The notes: a model not told the origin generated them from the letters alone. A stretch of 64,000 nucleotides of DNA from Macrotis lagotis (GCF_037893015.1 NC_133658.1:61795636-61859635); one strand, 5' to 3'. Numbered from the stretch's first letter, positions 24,252-36,128 are shown. Numbers and translations are program-made.

Positions 24252-24334
24252 GCACGCCCCGCCCCTCCAGCCTCGCGTCAGCGCGCGCACGCTCCGCACG
24301 CCCCGCCCCTCCAGCCTCACGTCAGCGCGCGCAC
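24252..24334. promoter_or_regulatory. NFATC3: Tandem duplication of a GC-box plus CRE-like module
   Basis: Two 39-bp copies (24,252-24,290 and 24,296-24,334; period 44) differ at one base. Each carries a CCCCGCCCC GC box and a GCGTCAG or ACGTCAG half-CRE. The second copy has the better CRE core (CACGTCAG, 24,318-24,325). Confidence 0.85.
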
Positions 24335-24444
24335 GACCCGCGGCGGCGGAGGGCGCTCCGCTCCGACCGGCCCACTGGCCCCGCCCCCTCCCCCCCCACT
24401 CTGAAGGAAGCCGCGTGACTCCAGGCGCTGGAGAGGAGAGGAAA

Positions 24445-24452
24445 TCACGTGA
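24445..24452. promoter_or_regulatory. Palindromic E-box TCACGTGA
   Basis: A perfect TCACGTGA, the type bound by USF and MiT/TFE factors. It lies about 570 bp upstream of the NFATC3 start codon. Binding is inferred from the motif only. Confidence 0.55.
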
Positions 24453-24483
24453 TGTAGAAGACGCCGCGAGCGCGCTACCTGCC

Positions 24484-24495
24484 GGGAATTGTAGT
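24484..24495 (-). promoter_or_regulatory. ZNF143/THAP11-type motif
   Basis: GGGAATTGTAGT, the reverse complement of ACTACAATTCCC. This is the core of the promoter motif known for ZNF143 and THAP11, usually found near start sites of housekeeping genes. Confidence 0.6.
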
Positions 24496-27400
24496 CCTGA
24501 GGCCGTGGAAGTCCCGGGAAGCATCACGTACTCGGCGTCTCCGCCTACCTCATCCCCAAGACTGAAAGGCCCCGAAGCCGAAAGGAGCCCAAGTCCGCCG
24601 CCCGCCCCGGGGGAGCTGACGCTGAGCCTTATTGGAAGCCGGCTACCAATGGGGCAAGAGGGCACGCCTCGTTGGGTGGGCAGCCCGCTCCTGATTGGGC
24701 GAAGCCCCGAGACCCCCGGGCTCTGGGCTGAGGACCGGAAAGGAAGGCTTCTCCGGGCCCCGGCTCTGCGGGGACTCCCTCCCTCCTGCCCGGCCCGGAG
24801 GGCGCCGGCTTCATTTGCGCTGTGCCAGCCTCGCGCGGCCCGGGCTTTGGGCGCTGGCCCTGGCTCCCCGGGCCCCGGGGGCGCGGTGACGAGGACCCCC
24901 CTCGAGGACACGGAGCCCAGCAGCGAGAAGGGCAGCAGCGCCCGGGCCTGGGGCCTGCCCAGGCCCGGGCCAGCTGGGCCCGGACGGCCGCCCCCTGCGA
25001 GCTGCCAGCTTGTGGCGCCGTGAGGGGGATCGGAGATCGGACCCTCCCCGCAGCAGCAGTGCCTTGGCACCCCGGAGCCTTGCCCCTGAAGTGCCCACCC
25101 CGTGGGGGTGGGGTGGGGCGGGGTGGGGGAGCCTCTTCTCCACTCCCTGCTCCTATCGGAGACTCCCGCCTGCAAGGCCAAAGTCTACGTGTCTCCCCGA
25201 GCCAACGCCAGGGTCACATACTAGGTCGTCCTGAGCCGTTCTCCTCCATGATTTAGTCACAGATCAGTCAGAAGCTAAAATTAGGGAGCCAGCCCCCAAA
25301 CGGGCTTCTCCATGTCGGATCATCGTCAAGACTGCCAGTGCTGGTGTCAGCTAACTAAAAGCAGCCCTGAATTAGGCTGGCACCATGGGGCTCTTCTGAC
25401 ATGTACAAATTGGTTTCCCTTAAAAGCAAATGAAGTTAAAAGGCCAACAAGACATCTGAACTGGAGCGTCAGGACTTCTGGCCCAGGTTTGCCCAAAGGT
25501 CGAGCAAGAACTTCAGGCTGAGGGTTCTGCCCTTAAGACTCCCAAAGCAGCCTCAGCACCATCACTGCCACCCACCCATTTCTGTCCTATTCTCCCCACT
25601 TGCCCTACCACACCTACCTGCCTACCTCTTTCCCCCATTGACCCTCCACTTTACATGTTCCCCCTTCCCACCGGCCCTGCCTCTAGTGACAGTGACTCTA
25701 TCCTACCTTCTCACGAGATCTACCAAATCAACCCTACTGACCCCATCAAACCCTTTCCCTTTAAGGTTGGCTCCAACCTTTAAACCCACAAAATCCCCGG
25801 ATCACTTTGACTGAAGATAAGGAAGGCACTCAAATGTGTTACCATCACTCAGTATAAACTTGAGCAGCTGGGTGAGCCATCTGCAGGGAATTCCCAGATT
25901 CCTGCCAGAACCACATAGGTTTTGCTGACCAATTCAGAGTCACCCTCCTATCTTAACATTCAGAAATCCTCAACATTTGCCTTTTTATTGTAACTTTAGT
26001 AGGCAAAAGGAAAGCTGAGAATTGAGTTGAGAAGCAGTTATGAAGACCACTATCAATGAAATTCTCAAGGAGGACTGCTATGCTTACAAGGACCAAGACT
26101 ACAATGAGGCCATGGCATTGGGTGAAACCCTGACACCAGCCATTCTGGGGGCCTTTCCCCATTTTGTTGACTTTTCCAAAATTGAAAACATCATCCAAAG
26201 ACCCAACAAAACCCATGTTCCACTTTCTCAATCAATTGGCAGAAGCCTTTGACAATAACTCTAGCTTGATTCATAGCAAGGAAGAAGGCAAGACCAGGTT
26301 CCTCTCCTATTTTAATAACCTCCAACCTTCTAAAATATTAAAAACACCCAACCAGAGTGGCAGTCCAAGTATATCCCCTATTCATTGCTGAACTTGCTCC
26401 CCAACATGCCCATACTCAGGCTGCTCAAGCAGATGATGCCCATCAGAAGGTAGAAAGAGAGCTCTTGGTCAGAAAGGTCCAGCTTTGCAACATGCAGCTT
26501 AAACAATTGATGATCCCCATTCCTCCATTGCAGTTCCAGGGAAATCAAAAACCAAGCACTTAGCATTATTGTAAAAAACCTAGGCATCAGAATTACGAAT
26601 GTAGAACACTCTACAGGACCATGCAGAACAAAAGGAATCCAGGCTCAGTTCAGTAGGCTTAGGGGTGCTCTGGGGAAAGTCTGCAAGATCCTATTCCCTA
26701 GCTGCTCTTCCCTCTCCCTTTCTCAATGCTGATCTGGGGAGACTTCTTTCTACGTGACATTTGGGGGCCACGATTTCCGTTTTGGATCCTTGCAAATTCC
26801 CCAACTCCTTCCCTGGAGTAACAAGAGGCAATGGGGGTTTCCAACAAGCCTCTACTACCTTTCCAACTCACCCCTTCCCTATTGCTTTGGGACAGGACAA
26901 TTTCCAACATTCTCTCCTTCTTGTCTTTGCTGTGACATATTCTCTCCAGCCAGCTCTTGCCTAAACCACCATTCCCCTACCTCAGCACTCACCTGTTCTG
27001 AGGCCCCCCTCCCTACTTGTGGGTCATAGACCACATGGATATTGGACACATTTCCACAGCTCCTCCAGTAGAGGTCCAAATTGACCCTCTTGCCCTCTCA
27101 TGCTTGACAGGCATCTGTTCCCCTGCACTGTGATTGAGGTCGCCAGACCCCTCCTCCGTGGCTATATCTTAAATTAGCTAGTTGCTCCTGTTCCTCCCCC
27201 TATAATACTCCCATTTTGCCTGTTAGAAAGCATGGCAACCAAGGTTGGTGGCTTGCTCAGTGGGCTACCAATGCCATTGTGCTTAGTGTCCCTTGGTGTG
27301 CTGCTATCACTTGAATCTCTGTCCACTACTGTGTTCACTGCTGTTGACCTATGAAATTCTTTCTTCTCTATCCCAGTCCACTTCTTGAGCCAATATTTGT

Positions 27401-27888
27401 TAACCTTCACTTGGGAAGGACAGTGGTCTAGATGGACAGTTCTCACCCCCATATTTCTTCCCAGTTTTGCATGACAACCTCACCTCTCTGGTTCTTTGCA
27501 ATCACTCAGTGCTTCTCCAATATTTAGATGATCTGCTGCTTTGCTCCTCTGACCTGGCAGCAGTGGAAGGTGATGCTGTGGCTCACCTTATCATTTTAGG
27601 CAAAATAACCATAAAACCTCCTTTGACAAACTCCAGTTTTGCCACTCCTCTGTTAAGTTCCTTGGACCCATCATATCACATGGCACTATTTCCTTCACCT
27701 TGCTCAAGTTGCAGTCATCTGGAACATCCCCACACCAGCTCCAAAAAGACAACTTTGGGCCTTCCTAGGCCTCACTGGGTATGCCAGTTCTGGGTACCCG
27801 AGTACTTTGTCCTAGACCTCCAAAAGCCCTAATCCCCTGTGTCTCTCCAAGGAGCAGTATGAAACCATTCAGCACATCAAGGCCTTCC

Positions 27889-28915
27889 TTTCCAAAGGAT
27901 ATGGGCAGATAGTTTTCAAATGAAGAAATTAAAGATATATATATAGGAGGGAATATATAAAATATATATATAAAGATATATATATATTTTTTCATTATAT
28001 ATATATATATATATAATGAAAAAAATGCTCCAAATCACTATTGACTAGAGAAATGCAAATTAAAACAATGAAGTATCATCTCACATCTATCAGATTAGCC
28101 CAAGATGAAAAAAAGGGAAGATGATCAATGTTGGAAAGGTTCTGAGAGGATTAGAACATTGATACATTTCTGGTGGAGTTGTAAACAGATCCAGTCTTTC
28201 TAGAGAGCAATATGAAACTATGCCCAAAGAGCAATAAAACTATTCATACCCTTTGACCCAGCAATTCCAATTCTAGGACTATATCCAGAAGAAATTGTAA
28301 AAAAATGGGAAAAGTCCCACAGGTTCCAAAATATTCATAGCAGCTCTTTTTGTAGTGACAATGAATTGGAAATTGAGGGAATGCCCATCAATTAGGGAAT
28401 GACTAAACAAGTTATGGTACATGAATACTATGGAATATTATTGTTCTATAAGAAACCATAAATGGTCAGACTCCAGAGAAACAGAATGACTTATGAGATC
28501 TGATGCTGAATGAAAGGAGTAGAGCCAAAAGAACAATGTACAGCAACATCATGAGATGAACAACCTTGATGGAAGCAACTCCTCTCAATAGTCCAGAGAG
28601 CTAGGACAATTGTATTTGATTGGTTATGGACTATATTATCCCCAACCAGAGGAAGAAAGACAAAACAAAACAAAACACACATTAAAAAAAAAGATCCCTC
28701 TGAATGTGATGAACACTTTATAAAAATTATCTCTAATGTATCTCTTTCCCTTAATCCTAATTCCTCATGCCAAAAATTACTAATTTGTAAATATGTTTAA
28801 CAAAATATGTATGTAAAATGCTAACCTGACAATTCCCTGCTGAGGGGAGGGGGGTGGGAAATTTTGTAACTTGGAAATAAGCATGTACAAATGGATGGAA
28901 ATTTAACCAAAGAAA
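27889..28915 (+). repeat. Truncated L1 inserted in the retroviral fossil
   Basis: L1 ORF2 C-terminal and 3' UTR sequence of the same subfamily as 8.24-9.05 kb ('ccctttgacccagcaattcc', 'agcagctctttttgtagtga'). Retroviral pol sequence lies on both sides. An AT palindrome sits near its 5' end. Confidence 0.82.
27933..28025. repeat. TA repeat containing a 38-bp perfect palindrome
   Basis: TA-rich tract. Positions 27,987-28,024 are a perfect inverted repeat with no spacer (TTTTTTCAT, then alternating TA, then ATGAAAAAA). Confidence 0.93.
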
Positions 28916-29639
28916 AGTCTCCCTTTCCTAAAATCTGTTCTTGGTTTCTCCAATTATTCTCTGCCGTTTGTACTCTTTATCTTGGTCAAAGGAGGGAATG
29001 CTATGGAGGTTCTGGTACAAAATAAATAAATAAAATTTGCTTTGGTCATGATCTGTATGTTTTCTAATTGGCTGGAGGTCTTTACTTGCCAAGCAGCCAA
29101 CATGGGGGTGGCAGGGAGGGCCCTATGTTCTCCCCTACTGGGGAGAACCCCAGGAAGTCCATTGCACAGGGACTCAGGACAATCCTGGCAGCTTGGGGAA
29201 CCCATCAGCAACTGCATTGTACATACCACCCTCAGTCCTCAGGGTTAGTAGAACCAGCAGGATACTGAATGGGGTTGTTAGGACTTCCAGACATCCAGGT
29301 CAGGGTGCTCCTCATTGCACTCCTACTCTTCAGATCTCGACCTATAGGCAGGTCCAAACTCTCCCCAGATGAAGGAGACCAGTGCCCCTCATCCCCACAG
29401 GCCTCATCAGATTCAAAGTCTTGTCTCAGCCTCATTTTCTAGGTTCACAGTCCAAAACTGACCACTATAATCTGCCTGGAAACTGGGCATACTGGAAACA
29501 CTATCTGTGGAAACCTTCTCGGGAATTCCCATGAAAAGGCCCCTTCCAGGTGCTGCTCACTACCTCCACTAAAGGGATAGACTGATGGATTCATCTGTCA
29601 ACTTAAAGACTGCCCTTCACTCCAGAGAAGATATCTGAA

Positions 29640-30640
29640 TCTGTAGGAGATGTAGTCCTCTAGCTCCAGAAGGACCAGAAGAAGATGACATCTGAGGTAG
29701 ACAGCTCTCCCAGAATTCTGGACCAGGCCTGTAGGAGAAAAAAATGGGCTCCCCTTTGGCCTCCTTCTTTTATTTGCTTTTGGGCCATGAGGCAGCCATC
29801 CCCACCTAGTTTTGCAGTTTTTGTCTTTTTAATCCTTGTAGCCTGACCCCAAGGCAAGTTCAGTTCCTACTGCAGCTCTGCTTGCATGTTGACAGCTTGA
29901 TACAACCCAATTGTTTGTCTTTCTTAGACAAACTCTGAAGATGACAGAACAAAGTCTGGTCCTATTAGCCAGGGAAGATTGGACTTAGCCCCCTAAATTC
30001 TAATCTTGCCTCCCTCTGTGAAAACTGGGGTCTGGAGTTTATGACTTCTTCTTTCTCTCCCTGTCTGCTTTTCACCCTTTGCCCAGCCCTGGCTTAGACA
30101 AATAAAGAACAGAGCCTCTGAAAATACCTAGGAAAAGGAAATCTTCTGATTCTTGTTATTTCCAGTGTAAATTGTTTACAAGTTGTCTCCATCATTAGAC
30201 TGTGAGCTCCCAGAGGGCAGGGACTTTGCCTCTCTTTGTATTAGAAGGGAGCCTAGAATATAGTAAATGCTTTAATAGATATTTGTTGGCTAACTGACTG
30301 CCAGAGAGTTTACATGATGCTCTCCAGATGCCCTCAGGTAATTAAATAAATGTACACTGTCATCCAATCCACTTTAACCTGGGGCTTGAGTTCCTGAGCT
30401 ACTCATCCCCTCCTAAACCCCCTCAGAGCCACTATGTGGTGAAGAAGCTGCATCTGAATTAAACTAGTTCCCAGACATCAATCTCCCTAAATTTGATATT
30501 GAAACCACATTCTGGCAGCCCCAGGAAAGCTCCATCACTTTTATTTGAGGTTCCCCTCCCCCTCACTTCTAAGAATTCCCCAGGAGTAGATAGGACCCTG
30601 TCCTTGGAGTCACAGTTGTTCCATTCACTAGGGAGGAAGG
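29640..30640. other. Intergenic, possibly retroviral 3' remains
   Basis: An AATAAA at 30,101-30,106 and a short purine tract near 29.73 kb would fit the 3' end of the neighbouring fossil, but no LTR pair was found. The 'tagactgtgagctcccagagg' block near 30.2 kb is a common fragment of old interspersed repeats. No host gene was seen. Confidence 0.35.
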
Positions 30641-30924
30641 TTATCTGAATATGGAAGGAGCACTAAACTTACAGTCTGGAGAACTAAGTTTTAATTCCAG
30701 TCACTACCTGGGCAACTTTATGAGATATTCACCTGTAAAAGAGAAAAAAAATTGGCACTAGTCATGTGGCATGGTTCTTGGAGAAAAAGTTGTACAGGAA
30801 GGTAAGCAAAGACTTTTCATGGTGAGGACACCCCCCCCAATACAAATCATAGGCTCCCTTCTTTTTACTAGATGGCTGGCTTGGTGAGTCACTGGCCACT
30901 GGTGCTAAAGCCTCTCTACACTGA

Positions 30925-31240
30925 ACAAGAAGCATTTATTGGAAACCTACTATGGGCCACATCAACCAAGAAAGAAAAATCCAGTACCTGCCCTCAAGGA
31001 GCTTAAAATTTCATAGATGACAGACAGAAAGCAAACAACTATATACAAACAAGATAAACCAGAGATAATCGCAGAGGGAAGATGCCAGGGTGAAGGGGGA
31101 CTGGCAGAGTTTTGTTTTTTATAGGAGATAGTGTTTTAGTGAGACTTGATGAAAGTCACTGAAACTAGAAGGCAGAGATGAAAAGCGAAAGAGTTCCAGC
31201 CAAGGGGGTCAAGCAGTGAAAATGCCTAGAACCAGAACCA
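30925..31240 (+). repeat. Old interspersed repeat, relative of 5.26-5.66 kb
   Basis: Same block order as the earlier copy: 'agaagcatttattggaaacc', 'cctgccctcaaggagcttaa', 'agagggaagatgcc', 'ggcagagatgaaaagcg'. Confidence 0.55.
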
Positions 31241-31954
31241 AAATGACACATCCCAGTTGGTTTTTACATCAGTGCCAGGCTCTGCTACTTAACTAAACAA
31301 GTAAACCATAGGTAGATCACTTCAACTCTCCAGGCCTCATCTGTAATTTGAAGGTGTTAGACCCAATGAACAATAAGGTTCCTACATGTTCTAAATCTTT
31401 GGTTCTCTGCCACCAACCTTAAGAGCTTGATAGTGATCTGATGATGTGCTTAACCATGGCCATAGCCTTCAGAATAATTATGATAATCATAATTACTCTC
31501 CCTGTTCCTCATATACCACAGAACAATGTCCGAGCAATCTCGGCACTCCTTCATTCTACTGATCTAGGTCCTTTCTCTCTACAAGAACATTTTCCCTTAC
31601 ATGCTTTCAAAACCTTTCAAGTTGATTTCCTTACCTCAGGGAACACAAAACAGTCCCTTGTAACTGTTTTTGCAGTTCTTCAGCAAATAGCATGTCCTAA
31701 TGCTTTGTGACTTGTCCCTTTGCTCAATTTCTTTCCTGATCTCTTTTAACCCCTCCCCCCAGTTTGTGCAATGAGCACCCCCTCCTAGCCCACGCATTAA
31801 TCCATCTTCCTCTCAGCACAAACATTAGTATATATAAAACCACGCATTTATATTTTATAACTTCATCTGAGGGAAACAGGTCACAACAGCATCCACCATG
31901 AAGCGAGAAGAGTAGAGAGCAAAGATTCAGTCCACAAACATTTATTCCACTACA

Positions 31955-32195
31955 TGGTGGTAAAGTAGATAAAACACCAGGTCTGGAATCAGGAAGACTC
32001 ATGTTCCTGAGTTCAAATCTGACCCAAGACATTTAACCAGCTGAGTGACCCTGGGTAAATCACTTGACCCTGTTTTCCTCAGTTTCCTCATTGACAAAAG
32101 ATCTGGAGAAGGAAATGGCAAACCAGTTCAGCATCTTTGCCAATGAATGGTTAGAGTCACCAAGAGTCAAACAAGACCAAAAAACAACTAGTATA
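31955..32195 (+). repeat. tRNA-headed SINE with RTE/BovB-like tail
   Basis: MIR-like head and CORE, then 'ggagaaggaaatggcaaacc' and 'gtcaccaagagtcaaacaag'. The latter two are the tail known from SINEs mobilised by RTE/BovB LINEs in marsupials and ruminants. Confidence 0.75.
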
Positions 32196-32384
32196 AAGAC
32201 TAGCAAATGCAGATGCAAAGGCTTTATCAAGTTCCAAATCTCCTTTCTGGTGGGGTGACTTTGAGTAAACCCCATTTCTTTCCCTGAGGCTGTTTGCTCC
32301 TCTGTAAAACACAAAGAATGATCAATACACATAGGACCCTGTAGATCCCTCATTTATAATCCATCTCTGGAAAGGATCTAGGAA

Positions 32385-32526
32385 GTCATCTAGCCCAACC
32401 CCATTCATGTTACAAATGATGAAACCGGGGCCCAGGGAGGTAAAGGCTTTGTCCAAGCTACCAACCACAGTGGCAGTGACAGCATTTGAACCCAGGACTT
32501 CTACTCCAATTCTAGCACTCTTCTAG
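32385..32526 (-). repeat. MIR-type SINE, antisense
   Basis: Antisense MIR ('acaaatgatgaaaccggggc', 'catttgaacccaggacttct'). Confidence 0.7.
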
Positions 32527-32797
32527 ATGGAAAAAAGTGAATCTATGAATTGCAAGGAATAAGAATACTCTCTACACAACTAGCTTCCTCTCACTAATTC
32601 AGAAATTTCTCAGAACCTGCCACATTGGCCCACAAGGATCAAAATCAATTGTGGCTACTTGAGGCTTCCCGGAAATTCTGGGGCTGGGGTAGAATTCCTT
32701 TGGATGCCCCCACCAGAACTGACCCAGGGTGATTTTAATGTCTGAAATCCTCCCAGGATCCTAGAGGATTTCCACCAAAGGACCACTTGAGGACCAT

Positions 32798-32812
32798 GGG
32801 GGGGGGGGGGGG
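32798..32812. repeat. Poly(G) run of 15
   Basis: Homopolymer; its exact length is prone to sequencing error. Confidence 0.9.
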
Positions 32813-33749
32813 AACATTCCAGACAATGCACCAAGCTAGAACTCAGACAGAAACAGGGAAATAAAGGAGCTTAGGTAAGGACAAGCCTCTTGTCTCTCTC
32901 CCTAAGGGTGAGTGGTCAGCAGCCTCTTCTCTCTTCCCCCAATGCCAGCATCTCCCAACCTCCCAGTCCTAAGCAACTCAAGACCACAGGGACTGTGGCT
33001 CATTAGCACACATTCCCCTCTACACATCCCCCTCCAGCTCTGAGGAAGCAGACTGCATGGCCCAGGATGGAAATGGCTCAATTTCCTCATCTGCAAAATG
33101 GAGGGGGTAAAAATATTTGCATTATCTACCCCCTGGGAGAGCTTGAGAGAAAAGAATTTTGTAAAGCTTAAGTTGCTTACATGTCTATGTGTGACAAATG
33201 GTCATCAGTGTGACAAATGGTGTTTGTCTGATAGTGAGTTAAAATGGGTATTTGGGGGTTGAACCAAACTCCCTTTTCTTTCTTTTTTTCCCTACCTCCA
33301 CTTCCCATCCTTACCTAAAAACAACAACTCTATCAGCCTTCCACAGCCCCACACCTACAAAAGCAGAGAGTTGTTGAGTTGTTCCTGAGGTCCCCAAGGC
33401 CTCATCTATATCTCAGATGAGCCCTCATCTCCTCCTGGATGAGGGAACCAAAGGATTACTCAAGCCTGGGGCTGGGGTCCAGCCCCCTCCCCTGTGGGCC
33501 CTGGCAGCCTCTTGTCCTGGGGCCCCGGGAGCCCTTGGTGACATTTTAATTGCAGGAGAACTCATAACATCTCTGGGCAGCCTGAAGCTCCCCACCCTGT
33601 CCCCAATGGGTGGGTCCCAGGAGTGCTGGGGGAGGAAGCTCAAGGGCTTTCAGGAGGGGTGAGCTAAGGTCTGGCTTGTTTACCCACTCCAGAAAGAATC
33701 CTTCATCTAGCTCAAAGGGAGGCCCTTGGGGCTTTGTGTCAGTCAGTCA

Positions 33750-33972
33750 ACAAGAAGTTATTTAGCACACTTCTACTAGTTCCAGGAACTGAGAGGCTTT
33801 ACAATTATTACCATGTCATAATTACCCTTTGAGGAAGGGACTATGATTATCTCCATTTTTACAGATGAGGAAACTGAGGCAGGCCAAGGTTAAGTGACTT
33901 GCCCAGACACACACAGAGTGAGTTGGATTTGAATTCAGGTCTTCTGACTCCAAGTCTGGTGCTTTATCCTAC
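33750..33972 (-). repeat. MIR-type SINE, antisense
   Basis: Contains 'cagatgaggaaactgaggca', 'taagtgacttgcccagacac' and 'tttgaattcaggtcttctga'. The left end adds the 'cagtcaacaagaagttattt' block of the older repeat family. Confidence 0.75.
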
Positions 33973-34639
33973 CTTCAAAGAAGAAAGGATCCTTTCCAGA
34001 CAAAAAAGCAAACTGAGCCCATACCCAAAAGGACTCAGTAAGACCGTATGCTACCAGCTTCCCCATCCCCTCAACCATGGTGAGGCCCTGGTAGGAGGGA
34101 AACACATGACTCAGATTCCTCTCTTCCCCCCTTGCACCCCCACCACCCCTAGGGGTAAGGAGGGCTAGGGAAGCCACATAGGGCACCTCCAGGTGTGAAG
34201 TGGTTGCTAAGTGAACCCAACGGCCACAAGTGGCAGGTGTCCTAGAAACACCCCTAGGGAGCAGGTGTGAAGGGCCCTAGAGGGTACAGAACAGGGAAAA
34301 GGATCTGGATGGGTAGGGGAGGATGGAAGAAGAAAGCTTTCAGACAGACTCTCAGGGCAAGCTACACACACACAAGAAAACAAAAATAAAAATGTGCCTG
34401 CACCCCTTCACCCTTCAAGGGACTTATCCCAAAGTCCCAGAAGCTTCTCTACCTCCTTCCTTAACAAAACTCTCAGTCCCAAAGCAAGGAAAAAAATGCA
34501 ACCCCAAAGCCAGCTCAGTTCATCTCCCTGCCCCAAGACTGGCAGGAGCCTCTTATCTGGAAACAACGATGTCCCCTCAATCTAGCCTGTTTCCTTCCCT
34601 TTTCTCAAACATTCCTCTGAAGAGGTTCCAGTCCTCTGG

Positions 34640-34659
34640 TCATCTAAATATATATATAC

Positions 34660-34690
<31 letters not shown>

Positions 34691-34697
34691 ATATGTA
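34640..34697. repeat. TA/CATA microsatellite
   Basis: Alternating TA with an inner (CATA)n block. Confidence 0.9.
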
Positions 34698-34699
34698 TT

Positions 34700-36120
34700 A
34701 GGACAATGGGATTACAGTGGGGGGACAGAGTGTCCTGGATTTGGCTCTGTATGTTCTAGATTCTCGTCCTGTTTCTTCTATTTACTGCAATCTCTTCAGT
34801 TTAGGACAATTCACCTCTGTTTGGGACTCTGTTTTCTCATCTCCAAAATGAGGGGTTTGAACCAGATGACCTTTAAGTTTCTCAGTAGCTCTGAAATCCT
34901 ATGAGATGATGCCCATGGTCATCCAGGACTTTAAGCTAGATGCTCCTTGGACCTCACAGATCCCAGGCAATAAACCCCAGATTTGGAGGAGATGGTTACC
35001 TATTGACCAGAAAAGTCTGGGACCTTTGCCATGAGCTGAGAATGCTTGGAGAGTCAGTGGGAACATGTGAATAGAGTCGATGGTTTTCTCCATTCCTCTT
35101 CACAAACCCATGCCCCCTAACACAGAGACACATTTAGTATCTTGAGAGTTGTGTGCACATTAGCCCCAGGGAGGATGTGGAAAGAATGAGAAGACAAGAG
35201 GACTCCGTGGAATGAGCACTTAATTTATAGAGGCCTGAGTTCAAATCCCGACTTGCTGCTCTCTTCATGACCTTAGGCATGCCATTTGCCTAGGTCTAGA
35301 TGACTGCTGAGGATCCCTTTTAACTCTAAATCTGAGATTTTCACAGGGTGATGTGGAAGGGATACGTGAGCACTCCCCTCCCAAACAATAGGATCACAAC
35401 ACAAGAATGCCTTCTCGCACTAGATGATTCCCATCCAGATTCCCAGTAAATTCACCACCAAACAGAATTTCACACACACTGTAGACTTTCCTCAGGTCTT
35501 TTACCATTCTGTGGGATTCGGATGGACAGTATTCCTATCATAATACTCTTCCTGGCTCATCTTGCTTGACTCCAATTTTAAAATCTCTGGGAAACACTCT
35601 AAGAAGCTCACCTCCAATGTAGTCAAGTCATTCATCTACTAGCAAACCAAGATTTGCAATGATATTTACATTTAAATAGTCATTCATAACAGAAGTGAAC
35701 ACGAAAAAAACTGTTTATTTTTTTTAAAATGGCTTTTGGTTCCCTTGGCCTGGTGAGACAGGAAGCCATTCACAACTGGGTTCCTGATATCCTTTGCTTT
35801 GAAAGGACCCTTGAACTGAGCTTTGAAACTCATCCCCTCCAAAAGGGAAGGGACTCGACTCCAAATCATTAAATATCCTGTCTTTTTCCAGACTTCTTAT
35901 CTCCCATAAAAGAAGGATTTTAGATTTGATGATCAGTAAGATCACTCTAGTTACATATTTTATGATACTATGATCTTTTCCTGAATGTATTCAATATTCT
36001 CAGAGGTCAGATTTCATAGAATTGTTTCTTCAAAATTGCTTTGGGACCCCCTCCCCAATTCCTCATCTCTTCTAAATTTGGAGCAAGTCATCTCTTTACC
36101 TTCCCTCTCCCAGTCCCCAG
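34700..36120. other. Intergenic, MIR fragments only
   Basis: Diffuse MIR-type pieces near 34.73-34.89 kb and 35.20-35.34 kb. No gene or RNA was seen. Confidence 0.45.
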
Positions 36121-36128
36121 TCCATCTA

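Larger units (their letters stand above)
23879..24260 (-). promoter_or_regulatory. NFATC3: NFATC3 5' leader and core promoter region (inferred)
   Basis: Lies directly upstream of the start codon. On the minus strand it contains a CCG run (24,181-24,213) and a GGCCC/GGCTC/TCTGC-type pentamer array (23,911-24,014). Two upstream reading frames are possible: a five-codon frame MKRR-stop at about 24,030-24,016, and a 126-codon frame starting at 24,255 whose TGA overlaps the NFATC3 ATG as ATGA. Whether either is in the mRNA depends on the unknown transcription start. Confidence 0.5.
22320..25160. promoter_or_regulatory. NFATC3: CpG island of the NFATC3 promoter
   Basis: Sharp rise in G+C and CpG density between AT-rich flanks, interrupted only by the CA-rich satellite at 22,672-23,646. 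It covers NFATC3 coding exon 1, the probable 5' leader and the upstream promoter. Three inverted or direct CCAAT boxes lie at 24,631-24,635, 24,646-24,650 and 24,694-24,698. No TATA box was noticed, so this looks like a TATA-less dispersed promoter. The transcription start cannot be fixed from sequence. Confidence 0.85.
25270..29640 (+). mobile_element. Broken class I (gammaretrovirus-like) endogenous retrovirus
   Basis: A retroviral fossil. Gag-like sequence lies at about 25.6-26.6 kb (a proline-rich region, a capsid-like stretch near 26.1-26.3 kb and a nucleocapsid-like knuckle region near 26.57 kb). Reverse transcriptase lies at about 27.2-27.8 kb, with the polymerase active-site motif near 27.52 kb, and an integrase-like stretch at about 29.05-29.26 kb. 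No env was recognised and no matching pair of LTRs could be drawn, so both ends are uncertain. A truncated L1 at about 27.89-28.91 kb inserted into pol. The element is broken many times over and looks old. Confidence 0.75.

Noticed and set aside
24015-25181. Open frames of 331 and 388 codons on opposite strands upstream of NFATC3
   Set aside because: G+C-rich promoter DNA with few stops. No family resemblance, and the two frames overlap on opposite strands.
26757-26775. Possible retroviral primer-binding site (tttgggggcc...)
   Set aside because: It lies downstream of gag-like sequence, so the position is wrong. The match is short and probably chance.
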